Assembly: GCA_900546325.1 (NCBI GenBank)
Contig: URCR01000015.1
Coordinates: forward strand, 1 to 60,655
Direction: 5' to 3'
Origin: an uncultured Lachnospiraceae bacterium
GTDB taxonomy: Bacteria > Bacillota > Clostridia > Lachnospirales > Lachnospiraceae
Length of the DNA stretch: 60,655 nt
Below, piece after piece: positions 26,171 through 35,641 of this stretch (positions are counted from its first letter, which is position 1; every line of letters begins with the position of its first letter). The position numbers and the translations under genes were made by a program. Under the pieces are notes generated by a model. It saw only the letters and a list, made by a program, of their open reading frames with translations. It ran no database searches and was not told where the DNA came from.

Positions 26171-28712
26171 AAGATTGACAAGAAAGGGGTTGCTTCGACG
26201 GAAAAAGAGCAGTTTTGCCATGCTTTCCGTCTGTACACTTTCCTTTCTCTTCGTTCTGAGTGTTTTGATTTTGCAGAGCAGTCTGACGGAAACAGAGTTG
26301 CGCCAGAGAGAGCGCTCTTATGGAGCGTGGGAGGTGGCGGTATTTACCGATGATACTCAGATAGAAAATGCAGTGATACAGCAGCCGATGGTGGAACAAA
26401 GCGGAAAAATAGAAGTGCGTGCCTCCTATCCGATCGGAAATCTGGAGGGGAATGGGACAATCGGTGCGATCGATCAACAGGCGGAAGAGATTGGAAATTT
26501 GGAATTGGCAGAAGGACATTTTCCAAAAAGAAAAAATGAAATCGTGATAGAGATGAGTGCGCTGACGAAAATGGGGTATGATTATACACTTGGACAGAAG
26601 ATTTCTGTCTGCCTGAATTATCAGGATCCGATTTCAAAAGAGAAAAAAAGTGAGCCAAGGGAGTTTATCCTAAGTGGGATATTGAAGGATTATTCGATGT
26701 ACTGGATGGAAGGCAGGTATGAGTGGCCGACAGCATTTGCCAGAGGGGAAGATTTGCCGAAGGAGCAGAAAGAACGGATCCTTCTGATGGAGATACCTGA
26801 AAAATATTATGGAGCGGTCACAGATCTGGAGGCTTTTTGTAAGGACGGTGTCATTTATAATGAAAATACTTACTATGAACTTTCCGGGAAAGAACAGAAA
26901 GTGAGTATTCTGGAAGATACGAATATACTGCTGGCAGTTCTCTGTATTGCCTCTATGCTGCTGGTTCTGCAGATTTATTCAGCGGCATTGAGACAGCGGG
27001 AGGCAGGATATCAGATGTTCAGAGTGCTCGGAGCGGATAAGAGGCAGCTGCAGGAGATGATCCTGCGGGAAGGAGGAATCTTCTGGGGGATCGCCTTTCT
27101 GGCAGGAAGCATTTCGGGTGTGGCAGGAACTTATTTCCTCATATGGTGGATTCGGGAGAGGCTTCACTTTGAACTCATATTTTCAGCAGATTCCGGGCAG
27201 ATTTTAATAGGAATCCTCAGTGTATCTGCTGCTATCTGGCTTGGAATCGGATGTTCTGCCTTGAGAATGTACAGAAGGAAGCAGGCAGAGAATATCAGTG
27301 AGCAGAAACGGCTGGCTATGATCCGAAACAGACAGCACAGATTTCGGAAAAAGGAGGTGTGGAACAGAGAACATGCACTGCATCCATACCTTTGGACTTT
27401 TTCTGTTGTCAGTACCTTTCTGTGTGTGGGCATGATCTATTCGGTGACTGCCGTTGTCAAAGACCGGGCAGATTCTTATGGATATCAGTGGACACCCGAC
27501 TATATTGGAAGGGGGATTTCTCCGGAATATATGATTCAGGAAGAGATATCTGAGCGCATGAAAGCTGTGCAGGGGATGAAAGAAGTCAATACGTTGCAGA
27601 AAGCCCGTCAGATTTCGCTTGTCTGGGAAGGTATGGAGGAAACAGAGTATGTAAAGCTGCACAGAAATCTGAGAGGGCAGGCAGAAAAAACGTTGGAAAC
27701 ACAGGTGCTTGGTGTGGAAAAGGGGGAAAAACTTTTTCAAAAGTATGTAAAAGAGCAAGCGGAAAAGACGCTGAAGGAGGAGGCTTTCTGGAAGGGCGAG
27801 GAAGTCTTGATCTATCTACCATCTATTTTGACAGACAGAGAGGGAAACGTTGTGGATCGATGGGAGGAGCCGTTTCCACTTTTTTATCAGGAACACCGAG
27901 AAATGACGATCCGGCAGGGAGATATCCTTACATTGATCGGAGCGGGCGGGGAGAAATCTGTGCGTGTTGGAGGAATCATCACGGAATTTCAGGCGCGCGA
28001 TGCCTATGTAGCGGAAGCATTTTCGGAATATACGGTGATCGCAGCAGGAAATCTGGTGCAGGAACTCAACGGAATGGAAAAAGAGAAGACATACAGTTAT
28101 GTGGAAGGATTTGCGGATCATTATGGTGACACACATCTTACAGACCGGGAAATGTCGGTGATCATGAAAGAGGTAGAGAAACAGTTCCCAAAAGCAGGTA
28201 CGATCGCAAATGAGAGGATCCGAAGAGAACAGCTGAGGAAAGACTTGTTTGCAAGTATGTTTGGGGCAGTTTTCCTGCTCGTTGTCATTGTCGTACTTTC
28301 CTGGTTGATCCAGTGGCAGATGGCAAGGGCAAAAGCAGCCGGAATCGGAAAGAAAGTAGGAATTTTGAAGGCACTTGGAGTCCCAAAAAGAAGACTGTGC
28401 CGGGTTTACTGGAAAGAAACAATGAAAATCCAGCTGGGAGCAATCTTATCGGTGATTCCATGCGGAGTACTGCTCCAGTCATGGTTATATTGGAAACGGC
28501 TTGAGGGACTTGCGTGGGGAGATGGATGGCAGCCGCCGCAAGATTTCTGCGGCTGGATAGAGAAGATTATCTTTCCGACGATACAGAGAACGGCGTGGGG
28601 ATGGCTTGCATTGATCTTTTCAGGGTATCTTCTGGTGACGGTTTATATTTCTTATCGGCCGTATTGGAAGGAAATACACAGAGGGGTGATTGAAAATCTG
28701 AGGGAAGTGTAA
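26154..28712 (+). CDS. FtsX/MacB-type ABC transporter permease
   Basis: An 852-residue membrane protein with two FtsX-like units. A first helix (about 20-42), a long external domain to about 280, three helices to about 395, then a helix near 435, a second external domain (about 455-700) and three C-terminal helices. This duplicated layout is like large Firmicutes permeases of the LolE/MacB group, different from the BceB layout at 14757. The start at 26154 overlaps the ATPase gene; a GGAGGA lies just upstream. The substrate is unknown; peptide antibiotics or envelope lipoproteins are the usual candidates. Confidence 0.9.
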   Translation: MNANLRRLTRKGLLRRKKSSFAMLSVCTLSFLFVLSVLILQSSLTETELRQRERSYGAWEVAVFTDDTQIENAVIQQPMVEQSGKIEVRASYPIGNLEGNGTIGAIDQQAEEIGNLELAEGHFPKRKNEIVIEMSALTKMGYDYTLGQKISVCLNYQDPISKEKKSEPREFILSGILKDYSMYWMEGRYEWPTAFARGEDLPKEQKERILLMEIPEKYYGAVTDLEAFCKDGVIYNENTYYELSGKEQKVSILEDTNILLAVLCIASMLLVLQIYSAALRQREAGYQMFRVLGADKRQLQEMILREGGIFWGIAFLAGSISGVAGTYFLIWWIRERLHFELIFSADSGQILIGILSVSAAIWLGIGCSALRMYRRKQAENISEQKRLAMIRNRQHRFRKKEVWNREHALHPYLWTFSVVSTFLCVGMIYSVTAVVKDRADSYGYQWTPDYIGRGISPEYMIQEEISERMKAVQGMKEVNTLQKARQISLVWEGMEETEYVKLHRNLRGQAEKTLETQVLGVEKGEKLFQKYVKEQAEKTLKEEAFWKGEEVLIYLPSILTDREGNVVDRWEEPFPLFYQEHREMTIRQGDILTLIGAGGEKSVRVGGIITEFQARDAYVAEAFSEYTVIAAGNLVQELNGMEKEKTYSYVEGFADHYGDTHLTDREMSVIMKEVEKQFPKAGTIANERIRREQLRKDLFASMFGAVFLLVVIVVLSWLIQWQMARAKAAGIGKKVGILKALGVPKRRLCRVYWKETMKIQLGAILSVIPCGVLLQSWLYWKRLEGLAWGDGWQPPQDFCGWIEKIIFPTIQRTAWGWLALIFSGYLLVTVYISYRPYWKEIHRGVIENLREV

Positions 28713-28715
28713 CAA

Positions 28716-28765
28716 AGAAACCTCCGAAAGAATGTGTATCTATCTGCATTCTTCCGGAGGTTTCT
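28716..28765. terminator. Bidirectional terminator between convergent genes
   Basis: An 11-bp perfect stem AGAAACCTCCG (28716-28726) / CGGAGGTTTCT (28755-28765), extended inwards to 19 bp with one mismatch. The left flank read on the minus strand is U-rich, so it can end both the permease transcript and the minus-strand gene at 28817. Confidence 0.8.
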
Positions 28766-28816
28766 ATGATTTTCAGAAATTTCCGTGAAAAAATTTTCAT
28801 CTGGAAACCGTTCTGA

Positions 28817-29311
28817 TTATTTATTTTTCTTTGTAGATTCTTTACTCTTTTTGTTATCGCTCTGCTCGTCTTTGTTCTTTTTGAATCTTGCGAAGAAGCC
28901 TTTTTTCTTTTCAGGCATTTCTAATTTTCCGCGAAGTCCTTTGACATCTGTGATATAGATACCGCTGAGAACTGCTTTGACTTCTTTTTTGACCGGGATC
29001 AATGGGAAAATTTTCTCATCGCACATCAGAGTCATTACTTTTGGACCGATCTTTGCTTTTACAACCGGTACTTTTGCTCTGCGCAGATACTTCGGTGTAT
29101 TCTCCAGCACGATGGCAGGGAAACCGGCTTCTTTTAGTTTCATATGCTTCTTATCAATAATAAGCATCGTTACATTTTGAGCCATAGCTTCTAACTGCTG
29201 CTGTTGTTCTGCCTGCTTTTTTTCCGCTTTTTTCCCCAAGAAGTACAATACGATCGCGCCGATGATCAGTACGGCTAAAACGATAAGTAATATAATTACT
29301 GGTAAACTCAC
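28817..29311 (-). CDS. Single-pass membrane protein, unknown function
   Basis: A 164-residue protein with one N-terminal membrane helix (about 3-26), then a Glu/Gln/Lys-rich helical stretch, a folded basic region of about 85 residues and a Lys/Ser-rich tail. I do not recognise a named family. GTG 29311 is chosen because AGGAGGT lies six bases upstream; an ATG at 29341 would put the ribosome site inside the gene. It is a lone leftward gene between a bidirectional terminator and the cardiolipin synthase promoter. The charged tail suggests contact with membrane lipid or nucleic acid, which is only a guess. Confidence 0.75.
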   Translation of the reverse strand: MSLPVIILLIVLAVLIIGAIVLYFLGKKAEKKQAEQQQQLEAMAQNVTMLIIDKKHMKLKEAGFPAIVLENTPKYLRRAKVPVVKAKIGPKVMTLMCDEKIFPLIPVKKEVKAVLSGIYITDVKGLRGKLEMPEKKKGFFARFKKNKDEQSDNKKSKESTKKNK

Positions 29312-29404
29312 GATAGACCTCCTAGTATAGTAAAAATACATTTTTAGACAAATAGTATTGTAGCATTGTTTCTGAGGAAGTGCAAGCGATTTGCGTGCTG
29401 CACC

Positions 29405-29433
29405 TTACTTTTCTGCTGAAAAATGAGTATAAT
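29405..29433 (+). promoter_or_regulatory. Cardiolipin synthase promoter
   Basis: TTACTT (29405-29410), exactly 17 bp, TATAAT (29428-29433). Its -10 box covers the alternative ATG at 29423 and so supports the start at 29480. Confidence 0.7.
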
Positions 29434-29479
29434 AGGGAATAAGAAAAATGAAAAGAAATACAAAAGTGAGGTGGGGAAA

Positions 29480-30955
29480 ATGTTAGGAAATATTTGGAAT
29501 GATCTTTGTACCTGGTCTGGGTGGATGATGGATCACCTTGTCCTGATCAATATTCTGCTGTCATTTGTGATCATTTTCTTTCAAAGGAGGAAACCACAGA
29601 CAGTCTGGACGTGGCTGCTTGTATTATATTTTATACCGATCCTTGGTTTCGGACTGTATCTGCTGATCGGACAGGATTTCCGAAAGAGCAGAATGTTTAA
29701 GATGAAAGAGATCGAGGGAGAAGTAAACTATGCGGTCAGGAGGCAGGAGAAGAGTATCAGGAGGAAGCAGTTTCGGCTTTCCAATCCAAAGATGGAACGT
29801 TTTGAGAACCTGATCTACTATAATCTGGAAGCGGCAAGTGCCGTGCTGACGGGGAATAATGATGTGCGGATCTACACGGACGGCCGGGAGAAATTTGCGG
29901 CGCTGATCCGGGAAATCCGCGGCGCAAAGACGTATATCCATCTTCAATATTACATTATACGGAATGATGAGCTCTGGCAGGCAATCAGCAGGGAACTGAT
30001 CAAAAAGGCGAAAGAAGGCGTGGAGGTGCGCGTACTGTTTGACAGTATGGGATGCCGGGACATGAAAAGGAAAGACTGGGAAGAGCTGAATGCAAATGGA
30101 ATCCAGACGGCGGAATTTTTCCCTGCACTGCTTGGAAAGCTGCACTTGCGTGTGAACTATCGCAATCACAGGAAGATTGCGGTCATCGATGGAAGGGTTG
30201 GATTTGTCGGAGGATTCAATATTGGAAAGGAATATATCGGTCTGAGCGAGAAGTTCGGTTACTGGAGGGACACGCATCTTTGCATCGAGGGATCGGCAGT
30301 GACTTCACTTGCGGTGCGGTTTGTGATGGACTGGAATTATGCTGCGAAGGACAATCTGTTTTTGCGGGATGAATTATTTGAGATTCCGCAGTATACAAGA
30401 AATGGGACGGATCCGGTGCAGATCATTTCCAGCGGCCCGGATTCCAAAAATGAAGAAATACGTGACAATTACATGCGTCTGATCCACAAGGCGCGTCATC
30501 ATATTTATTTGCAGACACCATATTTTGTGCCGGATGACTGTATTCTGGAGGCACTTCGGATCGCGGCAAAGTCCGGGGTGGATGTGCGGATCATGATACC
30601 ATGCAAACCGGATCATCCGTTTGTCTACTGGGCATCATACTCGTATCTCGGGGATATGATCCAGGCAGGAGCAAAATGCTATGTGTACAATAACGGATTT
30701 CTCCATGTCAAAGGTCTGACCGTAGACGGGCTTGTCAGCTGTTTTGGGACTGCCAATATGGACATCAGGAGCTTTGAGCTGAACTTTGAAGTGAATGCGG
30801 TAATTTACAGCGAAGAGACGACAAAAAAACTGGAGGAGGCCTTTGAAAAGGATATTGCGGATTCTACGCTGGTAACAAAACGTCTCTATGAAGAGAGAAG
30901 CCTTTTGATCCGTGGAAAAGAACAGTTTTCCCGCCTGCTCTCACCGCTTTTATAG
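29480..30955 (+). CDS. cls: Cardiolipin synthase
   Basis: A 491-residue membrane phospholipase-D-type enzyme that joins two phosphatidylglycerols into cardiolipin. Two N-terminal helices (about 15-35 and 43-62) precede two catalytic domains. The first HKD motif is HRKIAVIDG (near residue 230). The second is seen as HVKGLTVDG (near 410), with the family's usual Lys. ATG 29480 follows a GAGGTGGGG ribosome site and lies downstream of the promoter. Together with plsC it shows active membrane lipid synthesis in this window, but it is not in that operon. Confidence 0.94.
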   Translation: MLGNIWNDLCTWSGWMMDHLVLINILLSFVIIFFQRRKPQTVWTWLLVLYFIPILGFGLYLLIGQDFRKSRMFKMKEIEGEVNYAVRRQEKSIRRKQFRLSNPKMERFENLIYYNLEAASAVLTGNNDVRIYTDGREKFAALIREIRGAKTYIHLQYYIIRNDELWQAISRELIKKAKEGVEVRVLFDSMGCRDMKRKDWEELNANGIQTAEFFPALLGKLHLRVNYRNHRKIAVIDGRVGFVGGFNIGKEYIGLSEKFGYWRDTHLCIEGSAVTSLAVRFVMDWNYAAKDNLFLRDELFEIPQYTRNGTDPVQIISSGPDSKNEEIRDNYMRLIHKARHHIYLQTPYFVPDDCILEALRIAAKSGVDVRIMIPCKPDHPFVYWASYSYLGDMIQAGAKCYVYNNGFLHVKGLTVDGLVSCFGTANMDIRSFELNFEVNAVIYSEETTKKLEEAFEKDIADSTLVTKRLYEERSLLIRGKEQFSRLLSPLL

Positions 30956-31089
30956 GAAGATGGGGGATTCTAAAAGAAGTGTGAAATCTGGCAAAATACC
31001 TTTCATTCTGTCTGAAAGTATGATATAACTGAAAGAGCAGCCAAAATGCGAAATGACAGCTGGAAAATGAAAGAATAAGAGGTAGGAAG

Positions 31090-32139
31090 ATGAAAAAGAA
31101 ATTAGCAGCGCTTCTTCTGGGAGTGTGCATGACAGTGACACTGGCAGGGTGCCAGAAATCCATTGAGGATAACAATGTAAAGATTAGTGAGTATAAAGGG
31201 ATTGAAGCAGAGGGTCTGGAAGTGACGAAGGTGACAGATGAAGATGTGGAAAACAGCATCCAGAGCACTTTGGAGGCAGAGGCGGAACAGAAGGAAGTGA
31301 CAGACCGGGCAGCGAAGAAAGGAGATTCTCTGGAGATTTCCTATGTCGGAAAAGTAGACGGTGAGACATTTGATCAAGGAGATCTCACAGTAGAAGTCGG
31401 AGGAGAAGGATTTGTAGAAGGATTCTCAGAAGGAATGGAAGGACATAAACTCAATGAGACATTTGAGCTTCCGATCACATTCCCGGAGGATTATACAGCG
31501 GAGCTTGCGGGAAAAGATGCAGTATTTACAGTGACGATAAACTCTATCAAAGAAGTGATTCTGCCGGAACTCAACGACGAATTTGTACAGAAAGTTTCTG
31601 ACAAGGCAAAGACAGTGGATGAGTATAAGAAGCAGGTGAAAAAGGATCTGGAGACATCCAATCAAAAAACAGTGGAGTCTGAGAATAAAAACAGTGCATG
31701 GACAGCAGTGGTCAAGAACACAGAACTGAAAAAAGATTTCAAAGACGAGATCAAAGAGAGTGTGGATACGATGAAAGAGCAGTATACACAGCTTGCAGAG
31801 ATGTACTATCAGCTCACATTTGAAGAGTTCCTGGAACAGTCCGGTATTACAGAAGACCAGTTTGAGGAGAAGATGGAGACACAGGCAAAAGATCAGTTAA
31901 AGAGCAAGTATGCAAGCAAACTGATCGCAAAGGAAGAAAAATTAGAGCTTTCCGACAAAGAATATAAAGAAAAATATGACGAATATGCACAGTCATATGG
32001 ATATGAAGACGGCGATGCGTTTATCGAAGCCAATGGAGAGGAAGGAGAAGAGAGGCTGAAAGAAAGCATTCTCTTAGATACGGTAATGACATGGGTTTCT
32101 GATAATGCGAAGTTTGTAGAGGCAGAGACAGAGAAGTAA
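31090..32139 (+). CDS. Trigger-factor-like peptidyl-prolyl isomerase lipoprotein
   Basis: A 349-residue lipoprotein: signal peptide with lipobox LAGC and Cys21. An FKBP-type isomerase domain follows (about 75-165, with GDSLEISYVGKVDG and the closing VTINSIKEV strand). The C-terminal helical chaperone domain (about 170-345) is like that of trigger factor. The N-terminal ribosome-binding domain of true trigger factor is absent and replaced by the lipid anchor, so it should fold proteins outside the membrane, like PrsA. It stands alone after cardiolipin synthase with a weak promoter-like TTTCAT-17-TATAAC (31001-31029). Confidence 0.88.
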   Translation: MKKKLAALLLGVCMTVTLAGCQKSIEDNNVKISEYKGIEAEGLEVTKVTDEDVENSIQSTLEAEAEQKEVTDRAAKKGDSLEISYVGKVDGETFDQGDLTVEVGGEGFVEGFSEGMEGHKLNETFELPITFPEDYTAELAGKDAVFTVTINSIKEVILPELNDEFVQKVSDKAKTVDEYKKQVKKDLETSNQKTVESENKNSAWTAVVKNTELKKDFKDEIKESVDTMKEQYTQLAEMYYQLTFEEFLEQSGITEDQFEEKMETQAKDQLKSKYASKLIAKEEKLELSDKEYKEKYDEYAQSYGYEDGDAFIEANGEEGEERLKESILLDTVMTWVSDNAKFVEAETEK

Positions 32140-32179
32140 GAAGTTCGATTCAGGAACGGCAAGATAAGCCTATAGAATT

Positions 32180-32207
32180 CCGCCCGGATGAGCAGGAAAC
32201 CGGGTGG
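32180..32207 (+). other. Leader hairpin before LytTR regulator gene
   Basis: CCGCCCGG (32180-32187) can pair with CCGGGTGG (32200-32207), with one G-U pair, 31 bp before the GTG start. No T-run follows, so it is a leader structure rather than a simple terminator. Confidence 0.35.
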
Positions 32208-32238
32208 GAAAAAGCAAGAAATAAGGGGAGAGAAGACG

Positions 32239-32970
32239 GTGCGGATTGCATATTGTGAGGATGAGCGCGCGCAGGCGCTGCTGACAGAGGATATGATAAA
32301 AAGCTGGGCGAAAGAGCATCAGCAGGAGTGCATCGTAGATGTATTTTTCAGTGCAGAACAGTTTCTGTTTGAACTGGGAGAGGAAAAGCTTGTGCCGTAT
32401 GATCTGATCCTCCTTGATATTTCGATGACCGGGATGGATGGGTTCACACTTGCGAGGAAGATTCGGAAGAACGATACGAATATCCGCATTGTTTTTCTGA
32501 CGTCAGATCCAAGCCATGTATTTGACGGGTATGAGATCGAGGCATGGAGATATATGATGAAGCCGCTGAGTGCGCAGAAGCTTTATGAAATGTTAGATGT
32601 GCTTACGTTGGAACTTGCGGACCGGGAAGTGCCCTATGTACTTCTGGAAGTGGCGGGCGAAAGCGTCAAGGTAGAACAGAAGGAGATCTTGTATGTTGCA
32701 GTGGACGGACATTATACGACTGTCTATTGCGGCGATAAGCAGCTGACGATCAAGGAAAGCTTCGGGGAAGTGCTCAATTGTCTGAACAAAGATGCAAAAG
32801 AAGGAGAGGTCCCTCCTTTTGTGAAATGTCACAGAAGCGCCGCAGTTAATTTATCGAAGGTCAGACGGATCGGAAGGCAGGTCTGTATCCTCGAAGGAGA
32901 AGTAGAAGTACCGGTGAGCCGGGGGATGTACCAGCAGCTCAATCAGGCATTTATCCAGAAAAATCGATAA
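32239..32970 (+). CDS. LytTR-family response regulator
   Basis: A 243-residue regulator: receiver domain with Asp60 (LLDISMTGMDG) and a C-terminal LytTR DNA-binding domain (about 145-240, with the HRSAAVNL and VPVSRG segments). GTG 32239 is chosen for its GGGGAGAG ribosome site and fit to the receiver start; an ATG at 32188 sits in a hairpin loop and adds 17 unlike residues. Such regulators often control peptide signalling, bacteriocin or exporter genes. It is followed after 12 bp by a GHKL kinase and then by two ABC exporter genes. Confidence 0.92.
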   Translation: MRIAYCEDERAQALLTEDMIKSWAKEHQQECIVDVFFSAEQFLFELGEEKLVPYDLILLDISMTGMDGFTLARKIRKNDTNIRIVFLTSDPSHVFDGYEIEAWRYMMKPLSAQKLYEMLDVLTLELADREVPYVLLEVAGESVKVEQKEILYVAVDGHYTTVYCGDKQLTIKESFGEVLNCLNKDAKEGEVPPFVKCHRSAAVNLSKVRRIGRQVCILEGEVEVPVSRGMYQQLNQAFIQKNR

Positions 32971-32982
32971 GGAGTATCAAAG

Positions 32983-33711
32983 ATGAGAATGGGAATGATA
33001 GGGCTGACTGTAGTGGCAATGCTGCTTCTGCTTGTGATCATCGGGGTTGTAATCCGGGCAATCATGCAACGGCAGTATGAGAAGGCGCTGATCGATTATC
33101 AGAATAAAATTTTGTCGCAGGAGATGGATGAGGTGCGGAGCATCTACATGACGATGCGTGGCTGGCGGCATGATTATCATAATCATATGCAGTCGGTCAA
33201 GGCATATCTTGCGAAAGATAATATCACTGAGGCAAAGGAATACATCAACCGGCTTGAGGAAGATCTTGCCGATATCCGCCTGCTGTTTGATACCGGGAAT
33301 CTCAATGTAGATGCGATCTTAAATGCGAAGATCTCACTTGCGCTGGAAAACGGAATCCGGTGTGATTACAAGGCGGTGATCCCAAAAGAGTTGTCTGTGT
33401 CGGACATTGATCTGTGTGTTGTGATCGGGAATCTGATCGACAATGCAGTCGAGGCATGCCGGACGGTGAAGCAGGAAGAGCAGTTTCTCCGCCTGTATAT
33501 TGCACCGTTGAAGCAGCAGTTGTACATCACAGTGACCAATGCCACCAGCGAGGTTGTGCGCAAGCTCGATGAAGAATATATTTCCAAAAAGCGCGGCGAT
33601 CACGGTCATGGGCTCAAACGGATCAACAACGTCGTGAAGAAATATGACGGTTATATCAATCGAAAGAACGAACCGGGGGTGTTCGTCACCGAAATTATGC
33701 TGCCATTATAG
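32983..33711 (+). CDS. Minimal GHKL-type sensor histidine kinase
   Basis: A 242-residue kinase of the AgrC/LytS-like class. It has one membrane helix (about 5-27) and no other sensor region, whereas AgrC-type kinases normally have about six helices. The phospho-acceptor is His63 in WRHDYHNHM, followed by a SpoOB-like helix pair, the N box NLIDNAVEA and the GHGLKRI box. The short sensor suggests it detects its signal through a partner, perhaps the ABC exporter encoded after the terminator. Cotranscribed with the LytTR gene. Confidence 0.9.
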   Translation: MRMGMIGLTVVAMLLLLVIIGVVIRAIMQRQYEKALIDYQNKILSQEMDEVRSIYMTMRGWRHDYHNHMQSVKAYLAKDNITEAKEYINRLEEDLADIRLLFDTGNLNVDAILNAKISLALENGIRCDYKAVIPKELSVSDIDLCVVIGNLIDNAVEACRTVKQEEQFLRLYIAPLKQQLYITVTNATSEVVRKLDEEYISKKRGDHGHGLKRINNVVKKYDGYINRKNEPGVFVTEIMLPL

Positions 33712-33726
33712 AGAAGATTTGCAATT

Positions 33727-33761
33727 CATGCACGGATTTTTACAATTCGTGCATGTTTTTT
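33727..33761 (+). terminator. Terminator after LytTR/GHKL pair
   Basis: A perfect 8-bp stem CATGCACG (33727-33734) / CGTGCATG (33748-33755) followed by six T. The flanking AATT on both sides repeats the pattern. Confidence 0.85.
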
Positions 33762-33820
33762 CTATTTTAGGAACAAATGTGGTAAGTTAAGAATGCAAGG
33801 AAAGGGAGGAGGCTTTATTG

Positions 33821-35641
33821 ATGGAGGAAGAGAAGAGACAAAAGAAAAAAAGAAGGAGTATTTTAAGCAATCTGATTTTCTGCTTTGCACCGGCTATGAA
33901 GAAAACTCCGGTTTATCTGGTGCATATCGGGATTCAGGCAGTCACATATGTTCTTCTTCTGTTACTGGCGGTAGGAGCAAATGCACTTATCGTATCGATG
34001 CTGGGGAAGGAAAGCCCGCTTATGCTGCTGATCGGGGCGGTCATGACCGTCTTTCTTGTATACGGGGCAATCAGCTGGATCGACACTTATCTTCAAAATA
34101 TCATATCAGTAGAATATATCGAAATGAGGCTGGGAGGACACTTCTATTCTGTTCTCGAAAAAATATTGGAGATTTCTCTGGAGCAGTCAGAAAGCAGTGA
34201 AGTCCGTCAGCTGATCGAGAAGTCTCTGATCGCATTGAACGGAAGCAATTCCAACGGAGTGCAAGGTATGATGAATCGCTTTGGAATGCTTTTTACAAAT
34301 GTACTTGGGCTGATCACATATGCAATGATCATGGGAAGTCTGGATATGCGGATCTTGCTGCTCCTTGTCGGCCTGTCACTGGTCACTGTCGCAGCATCCA
34401 AAGTTTCTACAAAAGTGTATGAGAAAGTCAAAGAAAAACTTGCCGGATATCAACGGGTAGAGGGATATATCGACAGGCTTGTAGATGATATTGCAGGTGG
34501 AAAGGATATCCGTGTCTTCGGACTTTCCGACTGGCTGATCGGAAAATATGATTCTGCGATCAGGCAGCGAAGAAAATATATGGCGCTTTATAATGCGGCC
34601 TGCTTCTTCTCGGATTTTACAGAAGTGATCCTGGCTGCTGTCAGAGATTTCATCTGTTATTTTTATCTGATCTATCTTTTGAAACATGGACTTTCGTCAA
34701 GCATGTTTGTATTTTATATCGGGCTGATCAGCGGGTTTGCCAAATGGTTTACAGAGATCAGCAGCAACTTTGTCGTGATGAAGCGGTGCGGGCAGCAGGT
34801 GGATGATCTCAGAGACTTTTTAGAACTTGAGAATGGATCAGGAGGAGAAAACCGGATTCCGGAAGACCAATTTTCCAGTCTGGACATTACGTTTGATCAT
34901 GTATCCTATCGCTATGAGGGGGCAGAGACAGAGGTGCTAAAGGATGTTTCCTTCACCATCCATCAGGGAGAGCGTCTTGCACTTGTCGGATTAAACGGGG
35001 CCGGAAAATCTACGATCGTAAAACTGATCTCCGGACTGTATCTTCCGACAAACGGAACGGTCTATGTCAATGGGATCGACACGAGAGAATTGGATCGCGA
35101 AGCCTACATGCACCATGTTGCCGCAATTTTCCAGAATCCGTTTATCATCTCGTATACGGTCGGAGAAAATGTGGCGCTCTCAGGGGAATGGGACGAAGAA
35201 AGGATATGGAATGTGCTGGAAAAAGCGGGAGTGGCAGAGAAGATCAGAAGCCTTCCGGACGGTCTACACACCTATTTTGGAAAAGATGTATCGGAAGACG
35301 GGATCATGCTCTCGGGTGGACAGATCCAGAAACTTCTTCTGGCAAGGGCGCTGTATCACAGCCCGAAACTGTTACTTTTAGATGAACCGACCGCGGCGCT
35401 GGATGCACTTGCAGAAAAAAATATTTATGATACGTACCGGAGGACGCTGGAAGGAACAAGTACGATTTTTATTTCCCACCGGCTGGCATCGACACGATTC
35501 TGCGATGAGATCCTTCTGCTTGACAAAGGGGAGATCATTGAGCGTGGAACCCATGAGACATTGATGAAAACAGGCGGGACATACGCTTCCCTTTTTGAAC
35601 TTCAGGGAAAATATTATCAGGAGGAAGAGGCATATGAATAA
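33821..35641 (+). CDS. ABC exporter, half-transporter with fused ATPase (A)
   Basis: A 606-residue export half-transporter: six membrane helices within about 1-330 and an ATPase domain (about 350-590). The ATPase has Walker A (GLNGAGKST), signature (LSGGQIQK), Walker B with catalytic Glu (LLLDEPTAALD) and H-loop (FISHR). No C39 peptidase domain is present. A TTG at 33818 directly precedes ATG 33821; GGGAGGAGG lies upstream. It overlaps the next exporter gene by 8 bp, so the two most likely form a heterodimer. Substrate unknown. Confidence 0.92.
   Translation: MEEEKRQKKKRRSILSNLIFCFAPAMKKTPVYLVHIGIQAVTYVLLLLLAVGANALIVSMLGKESPLMLLIGAVMTVFLVYGAISWIDTYLQNIISVEYIEMRLGGHFYSVLEKILEISLEQSESSEVRQLIEKSLIALNGSNSNGVQGMMNRFGMLFTNVLGLITYAMIMGSLDMRILLLLVGLSLVTVAASKVSTKVYEKVKEKLAGYQRVEGYIDRLVDDIAGGKDIRVFGLSDWLIGKYDSAIRQRRKYMALYNAACFFSDFTEVILAAVRDFICYFYLIYLLKHGLSSSMFVFYIGLISGFAKWFTEISSNFVVMKRCGQQVDDLRDFLELENGSGGENRIPEDQFSSLDITFDHVSYRYEGAETEVLKDVSFTIHQGERLALVGLNGAGKSTIVKLISGLYLPTNGTVYVNGIDTRELDREAYMHHVAAIFQNPFIISYTVGENVALSGEWDEERIWNVLEKAGVAEKIRSLPDGLHTYFGKDVSEDGIMLSGGQIQKLLLARALYHSPKLLLLDEPTAALDALAEKNIYDTYRRTLEGTSTIFISHRLASTRFCDEILLLDKGEIIERGTHETLMKTGGTYASLFELQGKYYQEEEAYE

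Noticed and set aside
33712..33820. Hidden AgrD-like peptide gene between the GHKL kinase and the exporters
   Set aside because: The stretch is a terminator plus ribosome site; no short frame with a Cys and amphipathic leader was found.
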